Source: DATBGZ01 sp963803115 (GTDB lineage Bacteria > Actinomycetota > Actinomycetes > Mycobacteriales > Micromonosporaceae). Taken from it: a DNA stretch of 64,000 bases. Location of the stretch: NCBI GenBank assembly GCA_963803115.1, contig CAWDLN010000008.1:682001-746000 (forward strand), given 5' to 3'. The notes under the pieces are model-generated. The model saw only the letters and a program-made list of their open reading frames with translations, made no database searches and was not told the DNA's origin. This document shows positions 47,756 through 56,686 of this stretch, piece after piece; the stretch's first letter is position 1, and every line of letters begins with the position of its first letter. Made by a program: the position numbers and the translations under genes.

Positions 47756-49380
47756 TGGACCTGCCATTCGCAATCACCCTGTCGCCCGGATCCAGCCGGG
47801 TAAACCGGACCGGCGCTTGGCGCACCGAACGCCCGGTCTATGTGGACCTCATGCCACCGTGCAATGACGTCTGCCCGGCCGGCGAGAACATCCAGCGCTG
47901 GCTGTATCACGCCGAGGAGCGCGACTACGAGACGGCATGGCGGGAGCTCATGCGGGACAACCCCTTCCCCGCCGTCATGGGACGGGTGTGTTACCACCCA
48001 TGCCAGACCGCCTGCAACCGCGCGACCATCGACGAGGCGGTCGGCATCAACTCTGTGGAGCGCTTCCTCGGCGACGAGGCGCTAAGCCGAGGCTGGACGG
48101 TCAAGGTGACCGCGGAGCCGACCGGCCGACGGGTGCTCGTGGTCGGCGCCGGTCCGGCCGGACTCGCCGCCGCGTACCACCTCCGCCTGCTCGGCCATGA
48201 GGTCACTGTCCGCGATGCCGGAGACCAGCCCGGCGGCATGATGCGGTACGGCATCCCGGCGTACCGGCTCCCGCGGGACATTCTCGACCTGGAGATCGCC
48301 CGCTTGGTCGACACAGGCATCACGCTGGAGCTCGGTACTGAGGTCCGCGACCTGACGGCCGCGATGACCGAGGGTGGTTTCGACGCCGCGTTCCTCGCCA
48401 TCGGAGCCCAACTCAGCAAGCGGACCTATCTTCCAGCTGGCGACTCGGCCCGGGTGCTCGACGCGCTCGGCCTGCTGCACGACGTGGCCACCGGCGAGCG
48501 ACCACAGCTTGGTCGAACCGTCGTCGTCTATGGCGGCGGCAACACGGCCATGGACGTCGCCCGGACCGCCCGGCGCCTGGGCGCCACCGATGCTCTGGTG
48601 GTGTACCGCCGAACCCGCGAACGGATGCCGGCGGAGCTGGTCGAGGTCGAGGAGGCGGAGCAGGAGGGCGTCCAGATGCGCTGGCTGTCCACGATCGCCT
48701 ACGCCGGCGACGGCGTCGTGAGAGTCGAGCGCATGCGCCTCGATGATGACGGATGGCCGCAGCCGACCGGCGAGTACGACGATCTGTCCGCTGACAGTGT
48801 GATACTCGCGATCGGCCAGGACGTGGATCAGTCCGTCGTCACGGGTGTTGAGGGCATCGCGATGGTCGATGGATCTGTGCAGGTTGGTGCAAGCATGATG
48901 ACCGGACGGCCGGGCGTCTTCGCCGGGGGCGACGCGGTCGCCGAGGACCGGACGGTGACGTCGGCCGTCGGGCAAGGCAAGCGGGCGGCGCGCCAGATCG
49001 ACGCGTGGTTGCGCGGGGTGACATACGTGCACCCGACCCGGCCGCAACTGGCCACCGCCGACCAGCTGCATCCCTGGTACTACTCGGATGCACCGCGGAC
49101 CGTTCGGGAGCGGCTTGAGACAGTCCGGCGTCTGTCCACATTCGACGAAGTTGTCCAGGGTCTGGACGAGGATACTGCGGTCTTCGAGGCACGCCGGTGC
49201 CTGTCCTGCGGCAACTGCTTCGAATGCGACAACTGCTACGGCATGTGCCCGGACAACGCGGTGATCAAGTTGGGTCCCGGGAAGCGCTTCGCGATCGACC
49301 TGGACTACTGCAAGGGCTGCGGCATCTGCGCGGCCGAGTGCCCGTGCGGCGCGATCACGATGGTGTCCGAGGAGACGTGA
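47752..49380 (+). CDS. GltD-like NAD(P)H oxidoreductase fused to a C-terminal two-[4Fe-4S] ferredoxin (delta subunit)
   Basis: The 542-residue flavoprotein has an N-terminal Fe-S region (PPCNDVCPAGENIQ and VCYHPCQTACNRATID). FAD- and NADPH-binding motifs follow: VVGAGPAGLAAAYHLRLLG, VVYGGGNTAMDVARTARRLG and GVFAGGDAV. The C-terminus carries CLSCGNCFECDNCYGMCP and CKGCGICAAECPCGAI, a 2[4Fe-4S] ferredoxin like PorD. It would pass electrons between the oxidoreductase and NAD(P). GTG 47752 (4-bp overlap) or ATG 47755 (1-bp overlap) starts it. The fusion of GltD and ferredoxin modules couples the 2-oxoacid oxidation to NADPH formation or to an electron sink. Confidence 0.92.
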   Translation: MMDLPFAITLSPGSSRVNRTGAWRTERPVYVDLMPPCNDVCPAGENIQRWLYHAEERDYETAWRELMRDNPFPAVMGRVCYHPCQTACNRATIDEAVGINSVERFLGDEALSRGWTVKVTAEPTGRRVLVVGAGPAGLAAAYHLRLLGHEVTVRDAGDQPGGMMRYGIPAYRLPRDILDLEIARLVDTGITLELGTEVRDLTAAMTEGGFDAAFLAIGAQLSKRTYLPAGDSARVLDALGLLHDVATGERPQLGRTVVVYGGGNTAMDVARTARRLGATDALVVYRRTRERMPAELVEVEEAEQEGVQMRWLSTIAYAGDGVVRVERMRLDDDGWPQPTGEYDDLSADSVILAIGQDVDQSVVTGVEGIAMVDGSVQVGASMMTGRPGVFAGGDAVAEDRTVTSAVGQGKRAARQIDAWLRGVTYVHPTRPQLATADQLHPWYYSDAPRTVRERLETVRRLSTFDEVVQGLDEDTAVFEARRCLSCGNCFECDNCYGMCPDNAVIKLGPGKRFAIDLDYCKGCGICAAECPCGAITMVSEET

Positions 49381-49408
49381 TCAGACACCAACCCGTCGGC
49401 GGGAGAAC

Positions 49409-49810
49409 TCAGTCCTGCGGCGGCCGGTCTTGGCCTGACTTCTCTGCGGCGTCGGCCTCCTTCTTGGTCGCGTGTACCGTACCGTCCGCGTGTTCGGGTG
49501 GTCCGTAAACCGTGTACAGCACCAGTGGGTTCACGCCGGTGTTACGGAAGTTGTGCCGAGTTCCCGCGGGGACCGCGACGAGGTCGCCTGGTGTCACGGA
49601 CATGGTCCGGCCGGCCACGTCCGCCTCGCCGGTGCCACTGACGAACGTCAGGATCTGATCGGTGTCCTCGTGAGTCTCCGCACCGATTTCCCCGCCCGGC
49701 GGGATGGTCATGATCACGAGCTGGGTGTGCTTACCGGTCCAGAGCACGCGCCGGAAGTCGGCGCTCTGCTCGGCAACGGTCGCGATCGCGGACTGGAAGA
49801 TGTCTGCCAT
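49409..49810 (-). CDS. cupin-domain protein
   Basis: The 133-residue single cupin has the two motifs GGEIGAETHEDTDQILTFVSG and PAGTRHNFRNTG, with the expected His and Glu metal ligands. A short polar tail follows. Small cupins of this form can be isomerases, quercetinase-like or sensors; the function is not determined. The ATG follows GGAGGGCACCGCC. It converges with the oxidoreductase operon. Confidence 0.88.
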   Translation of the reverse strand: MADIFQSAIATVAEQSADFRRVLWTGKHTQLVIMTIPPGGEIGAETHEDTDQILTFVSGTGEADVAGRTMSVTPGDLVAVPAGTRHNFRNTGVNPLVLYTVYGPPEHADGTVHATKKEADAAEKSGQDRPPQD

Positions 49811-49943
49811 GGCGGTGCCCTCCTGGCGGGTGCATTTGATACCGCGGCGTCAGCCGCCGTACGTGGCGATCGGCATCGCATTGATCATCACTTCGGTGAC
49901 ACGGCGGGCACAGGGCCGAACGGCCCGCATCGCGGGCGGGGAG

Positions 49944-50516
49944 TCAGGAGCTCGCGCAGGCAGCGGCAACGAGCGTGCGCGCGGCGGCCTTGGCGGCGGC
50001 GGGGCTCGCCGGGTCGGCGTCGAGTACGCCAGCGGCGAGACCGCCATCGAGCAGGAGCGTGAGCTGCCGGGCGAGCAGGTCGGGGTCGGCGGCGTTGGCC
50101 CGGCGGGCCAGGTCGGCGACCCAGGCGCGCACCACGGTCTTGTGCTCGACCGTACGGGCGTGAACGTCGCTGCCAGCATCGGATTCGGCGGCGGTGTTGA
50201 TGAACGCGCACCCGTGATAGCCATCGCGCCGGCACGCGGAGGCGAGGGCGTCGAACATGCCGACCATCTGGTCACGAGGGTCGTCGCCGGCCGCGCGGGC
50301 GGCCGCACGCAGTTGTCCGAACCAGGTCTGGTCCACCTTGTCGAGGTAGGCCAGAACCAGGTCGTCCTTGCGCGGGAAATGCTTGTACAGCGTCGTCTTG
50401 GCGACGCCGGATTCAGCGATGACCGTATCCACACCGACCCCGCGGGGGCCGTGCGCGTAGAACAGCCGGAACGCGGTGTCCAGGATGCGCTCGCGAGCTG
50501 GTGCGGCCGGGTTCAT
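49944..50516 (-). CDS. TetR-family repressor (1)
   Basis: The 190-residue regulator has an N-terminal helix-turn-helix ARERILDTAFRLFYAHG, GVGVDTVIAESGVAKTTLYKHF (read in two parts) and an effector domain. The ATG at 50516 follows AAGGAGATCCG; a longer frame is rejected. Two 16-bp inverted repeats of the same type lie at 50553-50568 and 50625-50640 in the intergenic gap. It most likely represses itself and the divergent NADP-binding oxidoreductase gene. Confidence 0.9.
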   Translation of the reverse strand: MNPAAPARERILDTAFRLFYAHGPRGVGVDTVIAESGVAKTTLYKHFPRKDDLVLAYLDKVDQTWFGQLRAAARAAGDDPRDQMVGMFDALASACRRDGYHGCAFINTAAESDAGSDVHARTVEHKTVVRAWVADLARRANAADPDLLARQLTLLLDGGLAAGVLDADPASPAAAKAAARTLVAAACASS

Positions 50517-50552
50517 CGGATCTCCTTCCGGCTTGCTGATCAGGCACGATGC

Positions 50553-50568
50553 TACAGACAAGTCTGTA
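50553..50568. promoter_or_regulatory. TetR operator 1
   Basis: TACAGACAAGTCTGTA is a perfect 16-bp inverted repeat, 37 bp before the tetR start. It shares its half-site TACAGAC with operator 2. Confidence 0.7.
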
Positions 50569-50624
50569 CGTTCGCCAGTCCAACGCCACTGCGCAAATCG
50601 TTTTCCAAGAGGAGCTTGATGGAC

Positions 50625-50640
50625 TACAGACCTGTCTGTA
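50625..50640. promoter_or_regulatory. TetR operator 2
   Basis: TACAGACCTGTCTGTA repeats the same half-sites (extended: CTACAGACCTGTCTGTAG). It lies 46 bp before the oxidoreductase start at 50686. Confidence 0.7.
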
Positions 50641-50685
50641 GTCTGTCTCCGTACGAACATGCCGCACGTCAAAGGAGCAATAACA

Positions 50686-51366
50686 ATGAAGATCGCAGTC
50701 TTGGGCACCGGCATGGTCGGTCAGTCCCTCGCGGGTCGGCTGGCTGAGCTGGGGCACGAGGTGACCGTTGGCACCCGAGACGTCGACGCGACGATGGCCC
50801 GCACGGAGCCCGATGCCATGGGCAACGCCGCGTACGGCGTCTGGGCGCACGCGCACCCCCAGGTGCGGTTGGCGACGTTCGCCGACGCGGCCTCCGGCGC
50901 AGAGCTGATCGTCAACGCGACCAACGGCAGCGCGTCGGTCGCCGCGTTGACCGCGGCCGGGCGGGAGAACCTCTCCGGCAAGGTGTTGCTCGACATCGCC
51001 AACCCGCTGGACTTCTCCCGGGGCTTCCCACCCACGCTATTCGTCAAGGACACCGACTCTCTCGGCGAGCAGATCCAGCGAGAGTTTCCTGAGCTGCGAG
51101 TGGTCAAGGCACTCAACACCATGAATGCCGACCTGATGGTCGATCCGCGGCGGCTGGCCGGCGGTGACCACACCGCCTTTGTCTCCGGCAACGACGCCGA
51201 CGCGAAGAAGATCGTCATCGACGTGCTCGAGTCGTTCGGCCACACCGACGTGGTCGACCTCGGCGACATCACCAACGCCCGCGGCTCGGAGATGCTGCTG
51301 CCGATCTGGGTACGGCTGATGGGCGCGCTGAACACCCCGTACTTCAACTTCAAGGTCGTCCGTTGA
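50686..51366 (+). CDS. NADPH-dependent F420 reductase-like / NADP-binding oxidoreductase
   Basis: The 226-residue protein has an N-terminal Rossmann motif KIAVLGTGMVGQSLAGRLAE and a GTRDVDATMART NADP-specific turn. ANPLDFSRGFPPTL and KALNTMNADLMVD follow, as in the F420:NADP oxidoreductase (PF03807) family. Its neighbours include a luciferase-like F420 enzyme. The ATG follows AAAGGAGCAATAACA. It is the likely target of the adjacent TetR. Confidence 0.88.
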   Translation: MKIAVLGTGMVGQSLAGRLAELGHEVTVGTRDVDATMARTEPDAMGNAAYGVWAHAHPQVRLATFADAASGAELIVNATNGSASVAALTAAGRENLSGKVLLDIANPLDFSRGFPPTLFVKDTDSLGEQIQREFPELRVVKALNTMNADLMVDPRRLAGGDHTAFVSGNDADAKKIVIDVLESFGHTDVVDLGDITNARGSEMLLPIWVRLMGALNTPYFNFKVVR

Positions 51367-51430
51367 TGCCCTCGGCGGGTTGCGCGGGTGTCGCCCGCTC
51401 ACCCGCCGGCCTACCGAAGGGGTGCACACG

Positions 51431-52322
51431 ATGAACAAGAGCATGGCCGGCAAGACCGTTCTGATCACCGGGGGCACGGGCGGCATCGGCAAGGCCACCG
51501 CCATCGGCTTGGCGCGACTCGGAGCGCGCGTCGGGATCACCGGTCGCGACCGCGCTCGTGCCGAGGCAGCGGCGGACGACATCCGTACGGCGTCCGGGAA
51601 CCCCGCCGTGGACGTGTTACGTCGCCGACATGTCCTCGCAGGCTCAGGTACGCCGACTGGCGCAGGAGGTGCTCGACGCGTACCCCAGACTCGACGTCTT
51701 GGTAAACAACGTGGGTGGCTTCTGGAACACGCGGCACATCACCGCTGACGGTCTGGAGCACACCTTCGCACTCAACCACCTCGCCCCGTTCCTGCTCACG
51801 AACCTGCTGCTGGATCGGCTGCGCGCCAGCGCGCCGGCGCGGATCGTCACGCTCTCCTCGGGGGCGCAGGCCATGGGACGCATCGACTTCGACGACCTAC
51901 AGGGTGAGCGTTCGTACTCCGGTCAGCGGGCGTACAACCAATCCAAGCTTGCGAATGTGATGTTCACGTACGAGTTGGCCCGCCGGCTCGAGGGCACCGG
52001 AGTGACCGCCACCGTGTTGCATCCCGGAGTGGTGCGCACCGCGTTCGGCGCCGAGGATCCGGCGGGGTGGCAGCGACTCTTCGTCCCGCTGGTCCGTCCG
52101 TTTATGAAGACCCCGGACCGCGGTGCCGAGACTCCGATCTACCTTGCCTCCGCCGCCGACGTCGACGGCATCTCGGGCCGCTATTTCGCCAACCGCAAAC
52201 CCAAGCAGTCGAGCAAAGCCTCGTATGACCTCGCGGCGCAGGCGCGGCTGTGGCAGGTTAGCGGTGAGCTGGTCGGCCTTTCGTCCGCACCGGCGACCGC
52301 CGACATCTCCGACGACCGGTAG
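51431..52322 (+). CDS. short-chain dehydrogenase/reductase, one frameshift near 51,617
   Basis: The SDR has a GGTGGIGKATAIGLARLGA glycine motif, NNVGGFWNTR, the Ser/Tyr/Lys triad in LSSGAQAMG and YNQSKLANVM, and GVVRTAFG. It is about 296 residues. In GTGTTACGTC one T appears in excess; removing it joins the two frames at DVYVADMSSQ. The ATG follows GAAGGGGTGCACACG. It is cotranscribed with its neighbours on the plus strand. Confidence 0.85.
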
Positions 52323-52337
52323 CGGGCGGGAGGACAT

Positions 52338-53219
52338 ATGAGACTCGGCGTGCACGTGATCAGCTTCGACGTCGACGGCGGACCCGAGGCCATCGGATCG
52401 ACGCTCGCCCGAGTGGGCGAGGCGGCGGAGCGGGCCGGGGTGAACAACCTCTCCGTCATGGATCACTACCTCCAGATCATGGGCGATCCGACGAAGCCCA
52501 TGCTGGAGGGTTATGCCACCTTGGCGTTCTTGGCCGCCCACACCCGTACCGCCGAACTGCAGCTGCTCGTTACCGGCGTCACCTACCGGCATCCCGGACT
52601 GCTCGCCAAGATCGTGTCCACACTGGACGTACTGTCCGGCGGGCGGGCGTTGCTCGGCATCGGCGCGGCCTGGTTCGAACGCGAGCACCTCGCGCTCGGA
52701 GTTCCGTTCCCGCCGCTGGCCGAGCGGTTCGAGCGGCTGGAGGAGACGCTGCGGATCGTCCATCAGATGTGGAGCGACGACAATGGGCCCTTTGACGGCA
52801 AGCACTACCGGTTGGCCGAGACCATCAACTCGCCGCAGCCGCTGTCGCGGCCGCATCCACCGATCATGATTGGCGGAGCGGGCGAGAAGAAGACGCTGCG
52901 TCTGCTCGCCCGGTACGGCGACGCGTGCAATCTGTTCGCGCGGCCCGACGCCGACCCGGCGGCGGTAAAGGCCAAACTCGATGTGCTGGCCGAGCACTGC
53001 GCGCGCGAGGGCACCGACTACGGCCGGCTCCGCAAGACGATCCTCTGGAATTCGTCGCTCCAGCCAACGGCGGCCGGCGGCGCGGAGTTCGCCGAGCAGA
53101 TGCGCGGCTACGCCGAGATCGGGATCGAGGAGGTCCACGTCATGCCGTTCACCCCGGACCCCGTCGCCTTCATCGACGGTCTGGGTCAGCACGTCGTACC
53201 GCAGATCTCCGGACTGTGA
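52338..53219 (+). CDS. luciferase-like F420-dependent oxidoreductase
   Basis: The 293-residue protein matches bacterial-luciferase-like (LLM) F420 enzymes: VISFDVDGGPEAI, SVMDHYLQIMGDP, VTYRHPGLLAKIVSTLDVLSG and RALLGIGAAWFEREH. The substrate is unknown. The ATG follows GCGGGAGGACAT. It is 15 bp downstream of the SDR and 4 bp upstream of the AKR, so these are cotranscribed. Confidence 0.9.
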   Translation: MRLGVHVISFDVDGGPEAIGSTLARVGEAAERAGVNNLSVMDHYLQIMGDPTKPMLEGYATLAFLAAHTRTAELQLLVTGVTYRHPGLLAKIVSTLDVLSGGRALLGIGAAWFEREHLALGVPFPPLAERFERLEETLRIVHQMWSDDNGPFDGKHYRLAETINSPQPLSRPHPPIMIGGAGEKKTLRLLARYGDACNLFARPDADPAAVKAKLDVLAEHCAREGTDYGRLRKTILWNSSLQPTAAGGAEFAEQMRGYAEIGIEEVHVMPFTPDPVAFIDGLGQHVVPQISGL

Positions 53220-53223
53220 CCCG

Positions 53224-54054
53224 ATGACGGGCCCGGCGAGCACCGTCACGCTGCGCGGTGACGTGCCAATCCCGGTGCTGGGCCTGGGCGTGTTCCGCGC
53301 CCCGGCGGGCGGGCGCACGGCCGCGGCCGTCACGACGGCGCTCGGCGCCGGCTACCGGCACATCGACACCGCCCGCATCTACGGCAACGAGGCCGACGTC
53401 GGCGCGGGTATCCGGTCCAGTGGTCTGGACCGCAAGGAGGTCTTCGTCACCACGAAGCTGTGGAACGACGACCAGGGCTATCAGTCCACTTTGGACGCGT
53501 TCGAGACGAGCCGGCGCCGGCTCGGCCTCGACGTGGTCGATCTGTACCTGGTGCACTGGCCGGTGCCACGCGTGCGGCTGGACTCGTGGCGCGCGATGGA
53601 GCACCTGCTCGAGTCCGGGCAGGTGCGGGCGATCGGGGTGAGCAACTACATGGTCCGTCACATGGAGGAGCTTCTCCAGGCGGCCGAGCAACCGCCGGCG
53701 GTCAACCAGATCGAACTCAGCCCGTACAACTGGCACTCGCGCCGGGATATCCTCACGCTCTGCGCCGACCATGGCGTGGCGGTTGAGGCGTACAGTCCGC
53801 TGACCAAGGGTCGCAAGCTCGCCGACCCGCCGCTGGTCGCGATCGCCGACGCGGCGGGAAAGAGCACGGCCCAGGTGCTGATCCGGTGGGCGCTCCAGAA
53901 GGGTTTCATCGTGCTGCCCAAGTCGACCCGGCCGGAACGGATCGCGGCCAACGCCGACGTCTTCGACTTCGCCCTCACCGACGAACAGATGGTCCGGCTC
54001 GACGCGTTGGATGAGGGGCTGGTCACCGGCTGGGATCCCACCGACGCGCCATAG
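53224..54054 (+). CDS. aldo/keto reductase (2,5-diketo-gluconate reductase type)
   Basis: The 276-residue AKR has VLGLGVFRAPAGGRT, GYRHIDTARIYGNEADVG (Asp and Tyr of the catalytic tetrad), VTTKLWNDD with Lys, and LYLVHWPVPRVR with His. GVSNYMVRHMEELL and LPKSTRPERIAANAD bind NADPH. The ATG is 4 bp after the stop of the previous gene. It is the last gene of the plus-strand oxidoreductase set. Confidence 0.92.
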   Translation: MTGPASTVTLRGDVPIPVLGLGVFRAPAGGRTAAAVTTALGAGYRHIDTARIYGNEADVGAGIRSSGLDRKEVFVTTKLWNDDQGYQSTLDAFETSRRRLGLDVVDLYLVHWPVPRVRLDSWRAMEHLLESGQVRAIGVSNYMVRHMEELLQAAEQPPAVNQIELSPYNWHSRRDILTLCADHGVAVEAYSPLTKGRKLADPPLVAIADAAGKSTAQVLIRWALQKGFIVLPKSTRPERIAANADVFDFALTDEQMVRLDALDEGLVTGWDPTDAP

Positions 54055-54092
54055 CCTCCGGACGGGCCGACGCACACGCGGTCCGGTCGAGC

Positions 54093-54779
54093 CTAACGCG
54101 ATGCGGGCCGCTGGCTCGTCGCTGTGCGTCGGGGGCTGGGCTGCCGCTCTTCCCTTGCGCGGCGGGCCGTCACCGTTGCTGTCGCGGCGTCACCGGCCAC
54201 CGCGCCGCCAAGGCCGACCAACAACAAGGAGACAACGGCGTCAAGGTCGCCGTCGATGTTGTCGTCGACCCACTCGGCGGCGTGGGCCGGATGGTGGAAG
54301 CGGGCGGTCGCCTGCAGGACCGCCCGGCCGGCCACGTCCGGGTCGGTACGGGCGAAGTCCCCGGCGGCTACGCCGTCCCTGACGATCCGCGCGATCTGGC
54401 CAGCCAGAATGCGCAGATGCTCCGTGACCACGTCGCGGGCCTCGGTGGCGATGGCGTGGAAGGTGCCGAACAGCTCCGGGTCCTCCCGGGCCATGCGCCG
54501 CTTGGCGCCGGAGAGTTCGACCAGCCAGCGCCGTAGGCGAGCCGGAGCGGGCTCGGCGGACGCGGCGATGCCAACGAGCGGCGTGGATACGCGGGCGAGC
54601 CATCGCTCGGCGACCGCGTCGCGCAACGCGACCTTCGATGGGAAGTACCGGTAGACGCTGCCGTGAGACACGCCGAGCGCGCGGGCCACGTCGATGACGG
54701 TGGCCTTGGCCGGCCCGTATCGACGCAATACCCGCTCGGCGGTGTCGAGAATCCGGTCGGCGGTAAGGACGTCGGTCAT
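54093..54779 (-). CDS. TetR-family repressor (2)
   Basis: The 228-residue regulator has a TADRILDTAERVLRRYG and GVSHGSVYRYFPSKVALRD helix-turn-helix. The C-terminal tail is disordered and basic. It overlaps the next gene's stop by 4 bp (54776-54779), so the AKR and repressor are cotranscribed from the AKR promoter, where an inverted repeat (55795-55813) is visible. Confidence 0.9.
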   Translation of the reverse strand: MTDVLTADRILDTAERVLRRYGPAKATVIDVARALGVSHGSVYRYFPSKVALRDAVAERWLARVSTPLVGIAASAEPAPARLRRWLVELSGAKRRMAREDPELFGTFHAIATEARDVVTEHLRILAGQIARIVRDGVAAGDFARTDPDVAGRAVLQATARFHHPAHAAEWVDDNIDGDLDAVVSLLLVGLGGAVAGDAATATVTARRAREERQPSPRRTATSQRPASR

Positions 54780-55774
54780 GACGTGCGCTCACTGTCCAGG
54801 ATGGACATTTGACGCGGGTCGTATCGCGTGCCGGCGGCGGCGCCGGCGGGCACCGCGGACTCGATCGCGGCCAGGTCTTCGGCCGTCAGGTCGACCTCGA
54901 GCGCGCCGAGCGCCTCGGCGAGCCGTTCCCGGCGGCGCGCGCCGACGAGCGGCACGACGTCGGTGCCGCGGGCGGCGACCCAGGCGATCGCGATCTGGGC
55001 GACGGTGACGTCTTTGGCCTCGGCAATCTGGCGCAGCGCCTCCACGAGGGCCAGGTTGCGGTCGAGGTTCTCGCCCGTGAAGCGAGGCAGTCGGGAGCGG
55101 AAGTCTTGCTGGGCCTCCCGGTCTTTGGTCCAGTGGCCGGATATCAGGCCGCGGGAGAGCACGCCGTACGCCGTGATTCCCACACCGAGCTCACGAGCCG
55201 CGGGCAGCAGTGAGCCCTCGACGCCACGAGAGATCAGCGAATACTCGATCTGGACGTCCGAGATCGGGTGCACCGCCTGGGCGCGTCGCAGCGTCTGCGC
55301 GCCGACCTCCGACAGGCCGATGTGGCGCAGGTAGCCTGCCTTGACCATCTCCGCCATGGCACCGACGGTCTCCTCGATCGGCACCGCTGGGTCCAGTCGG
55401 GACGGGCGGTAGATGTCGACGTGGTCGGTGCCCAACCGCTTCAGCGTGTAGGCGAGGAAGTTCTTCACAGCGGCCGGACGGCTGTCCAGACCGATGACCG
55501 CTCCGGACGGGTCGCGCATGACGCCGAACTTGACGCTGATGACCACGTCGTCCCGGTCGCGGCCCTTCAGCGCGTCGCGCAGGAGAAGCTCATTGGCGCC
55601 GTGGCCGTACCAGTCGCCGGTGTCCAGCAGGGTGACGCCAGCAGCGAGCGCGGCGTGGATGGTCGCGATGCTCTCGGCCTCATCGGCCGGGCCGTAGAGG
55701 TCGGACATGCCCATGAGGCCGAGGCCGAGGGCGGAGACGGTCGGGCCGGCGGAGCCAAGCGTGCGGGTGTCCAT
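54776..55774 (-). CDS. aldo/keto reductase (AKR13-like)
   Basis: The 332-residue AKR has LGLGLMGMSDLYGPADEAES, LLDTGDWYGHGANELLL (Asp, Tyr), VISVKFGVMRDP (Lys) and the IYRPSRLDPAVP segment. GVSALG-type NADPH contacts follow. The ATG follows CTGGAGGACAACGCC. It forms a two-gene operon with the downstream TetR gene. Confidence 0.92.
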   Translation of the reverse strand: MDTRTLGSAGPTVSALGLGLMGMSDLYGPADEAESIATIHAALAAGVTLLDTGDWYGHGANELLLRDALKGRDRDDVVISVKFGVMRDPSGAVIGLDSRPAAVKNFLAYTLKRLGTDHVDIYRPSRLDPAVPIEETVGAMAEMVKAGYLRHIGLSEVGAQTLRRAQAVHPISDVQIEYSLISRGVEGSLLPAARELGVGITAYGVLSRGLISGHWTKDREAQQDFRSRLPRFTGENLDRNLALVEALRQIAEAKDVTVAQIAIAWVAARGTDVVPLVGARRRERLAEALGALEVDLTAEDLAAIESAVPAGAAAGTRYDPRQMSILDSERTS

Positions 55775-55794
55775 GGCGTTGTCCTCCAGATGCG

Positions 55795-55813
55795 GTAGCT
55801 ACGGACACGCTAC
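55795..55813. promoter_or_regulatory. candidate operator for TetR (2)
   Basis: GTAGC-N9-GCTAC forms an inverted repeat 21 bp before the AKR ATG; its left arm GTAGCTAC is itself palindromic. It is the only strong palindrome in the promoter of the AKR-tetR operon. Confidence 0.45.
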
Positions 55814-55896
55814 ATCATCGCGCTGACAAAGTCACGAAAGTGTCATCCCAATACTGTCCGCTCGGCGGGGTCGAGATGGTGTCCGAGCAGGCGTGA

Positions 55897-56370
55897 TCAC
55901 GTACTTCGCTTGGTGATGCGGAACACGGGGTACTCCGCGGCGATCTGCTCGAACTGCTGAAGCGGCGCTCGACGATCGACGGCGATGTGAGATCTCGCAC
56001 CGGGCGCGCGTTCAAGGTACCGGCGCAGGATTGGTGCCCGCTCGTTCGGCGGCACCTCATCGAGGCGGATTGCGTGTCGTCGAACCTGACGGAGAACGGC
56101 TCGACCGTCGGCCGCCCGCACGTTGCGGACCCAGTTCGTCTGGTCTCCCAGCATCGACACGAGGTACCGCTCGCCCTGGAAGTCAGCGACGACAGCGGGA
56201 AAGACAATCGTCTTGCCAGATCGCCGTCCCATGACTTCAAGCGCCACTATGCGGTTCGGTCCGATGCCTCTCGCGGCCAACTGAGCCTGTACGCCGTTGA
56301 GCAGACGGCCAAGCGTGTGCGCACGCCTGCCTCGGTAAAGCCATCGACGAACAGTCTCAATTGCGTCCAC
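55897..56370 (-). CDS. Ddn-like deazaflavin-dependent nitroreductase family protein
   Basis: The 157-residue protein belongs to the F420-binding Ddn/PNPOx-like family. Near the middle are VALEVMGRRSGKTIVFPAVV and ERYLVSMLGDQTNWVRNVR, the usual signatures. The GTG at 56370 follows ATCGGGGGAAACC. It is the last gene of the sulfide operon that begins with SQR, only 27 bp after the CstR-like gene. Confidence 0.9.
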   Translation of the reverse strand: MDAIETVRRWLYRGRRAHTLGRLLNGVQAQLAARGIGPNRIVALEVMGRRSGKTIVFPAVVADFQGERYLVSMLGDQTNWVRNVRAADGRAVLRQVRRHAIRLDEVPPNERAPILRRYLERAPGARSHIAVDRRAPLQQFEQIAAEYPVFRITKRST

Positions 56371-56397
56371 GGTTTCCCCCGATCACCGATTGTTCGG

Positions 56398-56666
56398 CTA
56401 CGCCAGCGACAGGAACAGCTTCTCCATGCGCTGGAGATTGGCGCTCTGGTCCTCACCCGCGCGCTTTGCGGCCACACACTGTTGCCGGCCGGTCGCGACG
56501 ATCTTGAAGCCGGCTCGGTCGAGCGCGCGGGAAACCGCAGCGAGTTGGGTGACACCTCGGCGCAGTCGCGGCCCTCTTCGATCATCGCGATGACGCCCCG
56601 GATCTGGCCTTCGGCGCGACGCAGGCGGCGAACCACGTCGCCAACGGTGTCGGATGCGACCTGCAT
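56398..56666 (-). CDS. CsoR/CstR-family repressor (DUF156), one frameshift
   Basis: The corrected 89-residue protein has DVVRRLRRAEGQIRGVIAMI and EEGRDCAEV. One G lost in GAGGTGTCACC breaks the frame; restoring it gives VTQLAAVSRALDRAGFKIVA and GRQQCVAAKRAGED. Two cysteines are predicted, C35 and C64, 29 residues apart. The His that CsoR uses with its second Cys for copper is replaced by Gly60. C-C without His is the pattern of CstR, a persulfide sensor, which fits the SQR operon. The ATG at 56666 follows TTGGGAGAGTCCACT. Confidence 0.82.
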
Positions 56667-56686
56667 AGTGGACTCTCCCAACGCCA

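Noticed and set aside
51897..53333. Minus-strand open frame of 478 codons
   Set aside because: It is antisense to the SDR and luciferase-like genes, which have clear motifs.
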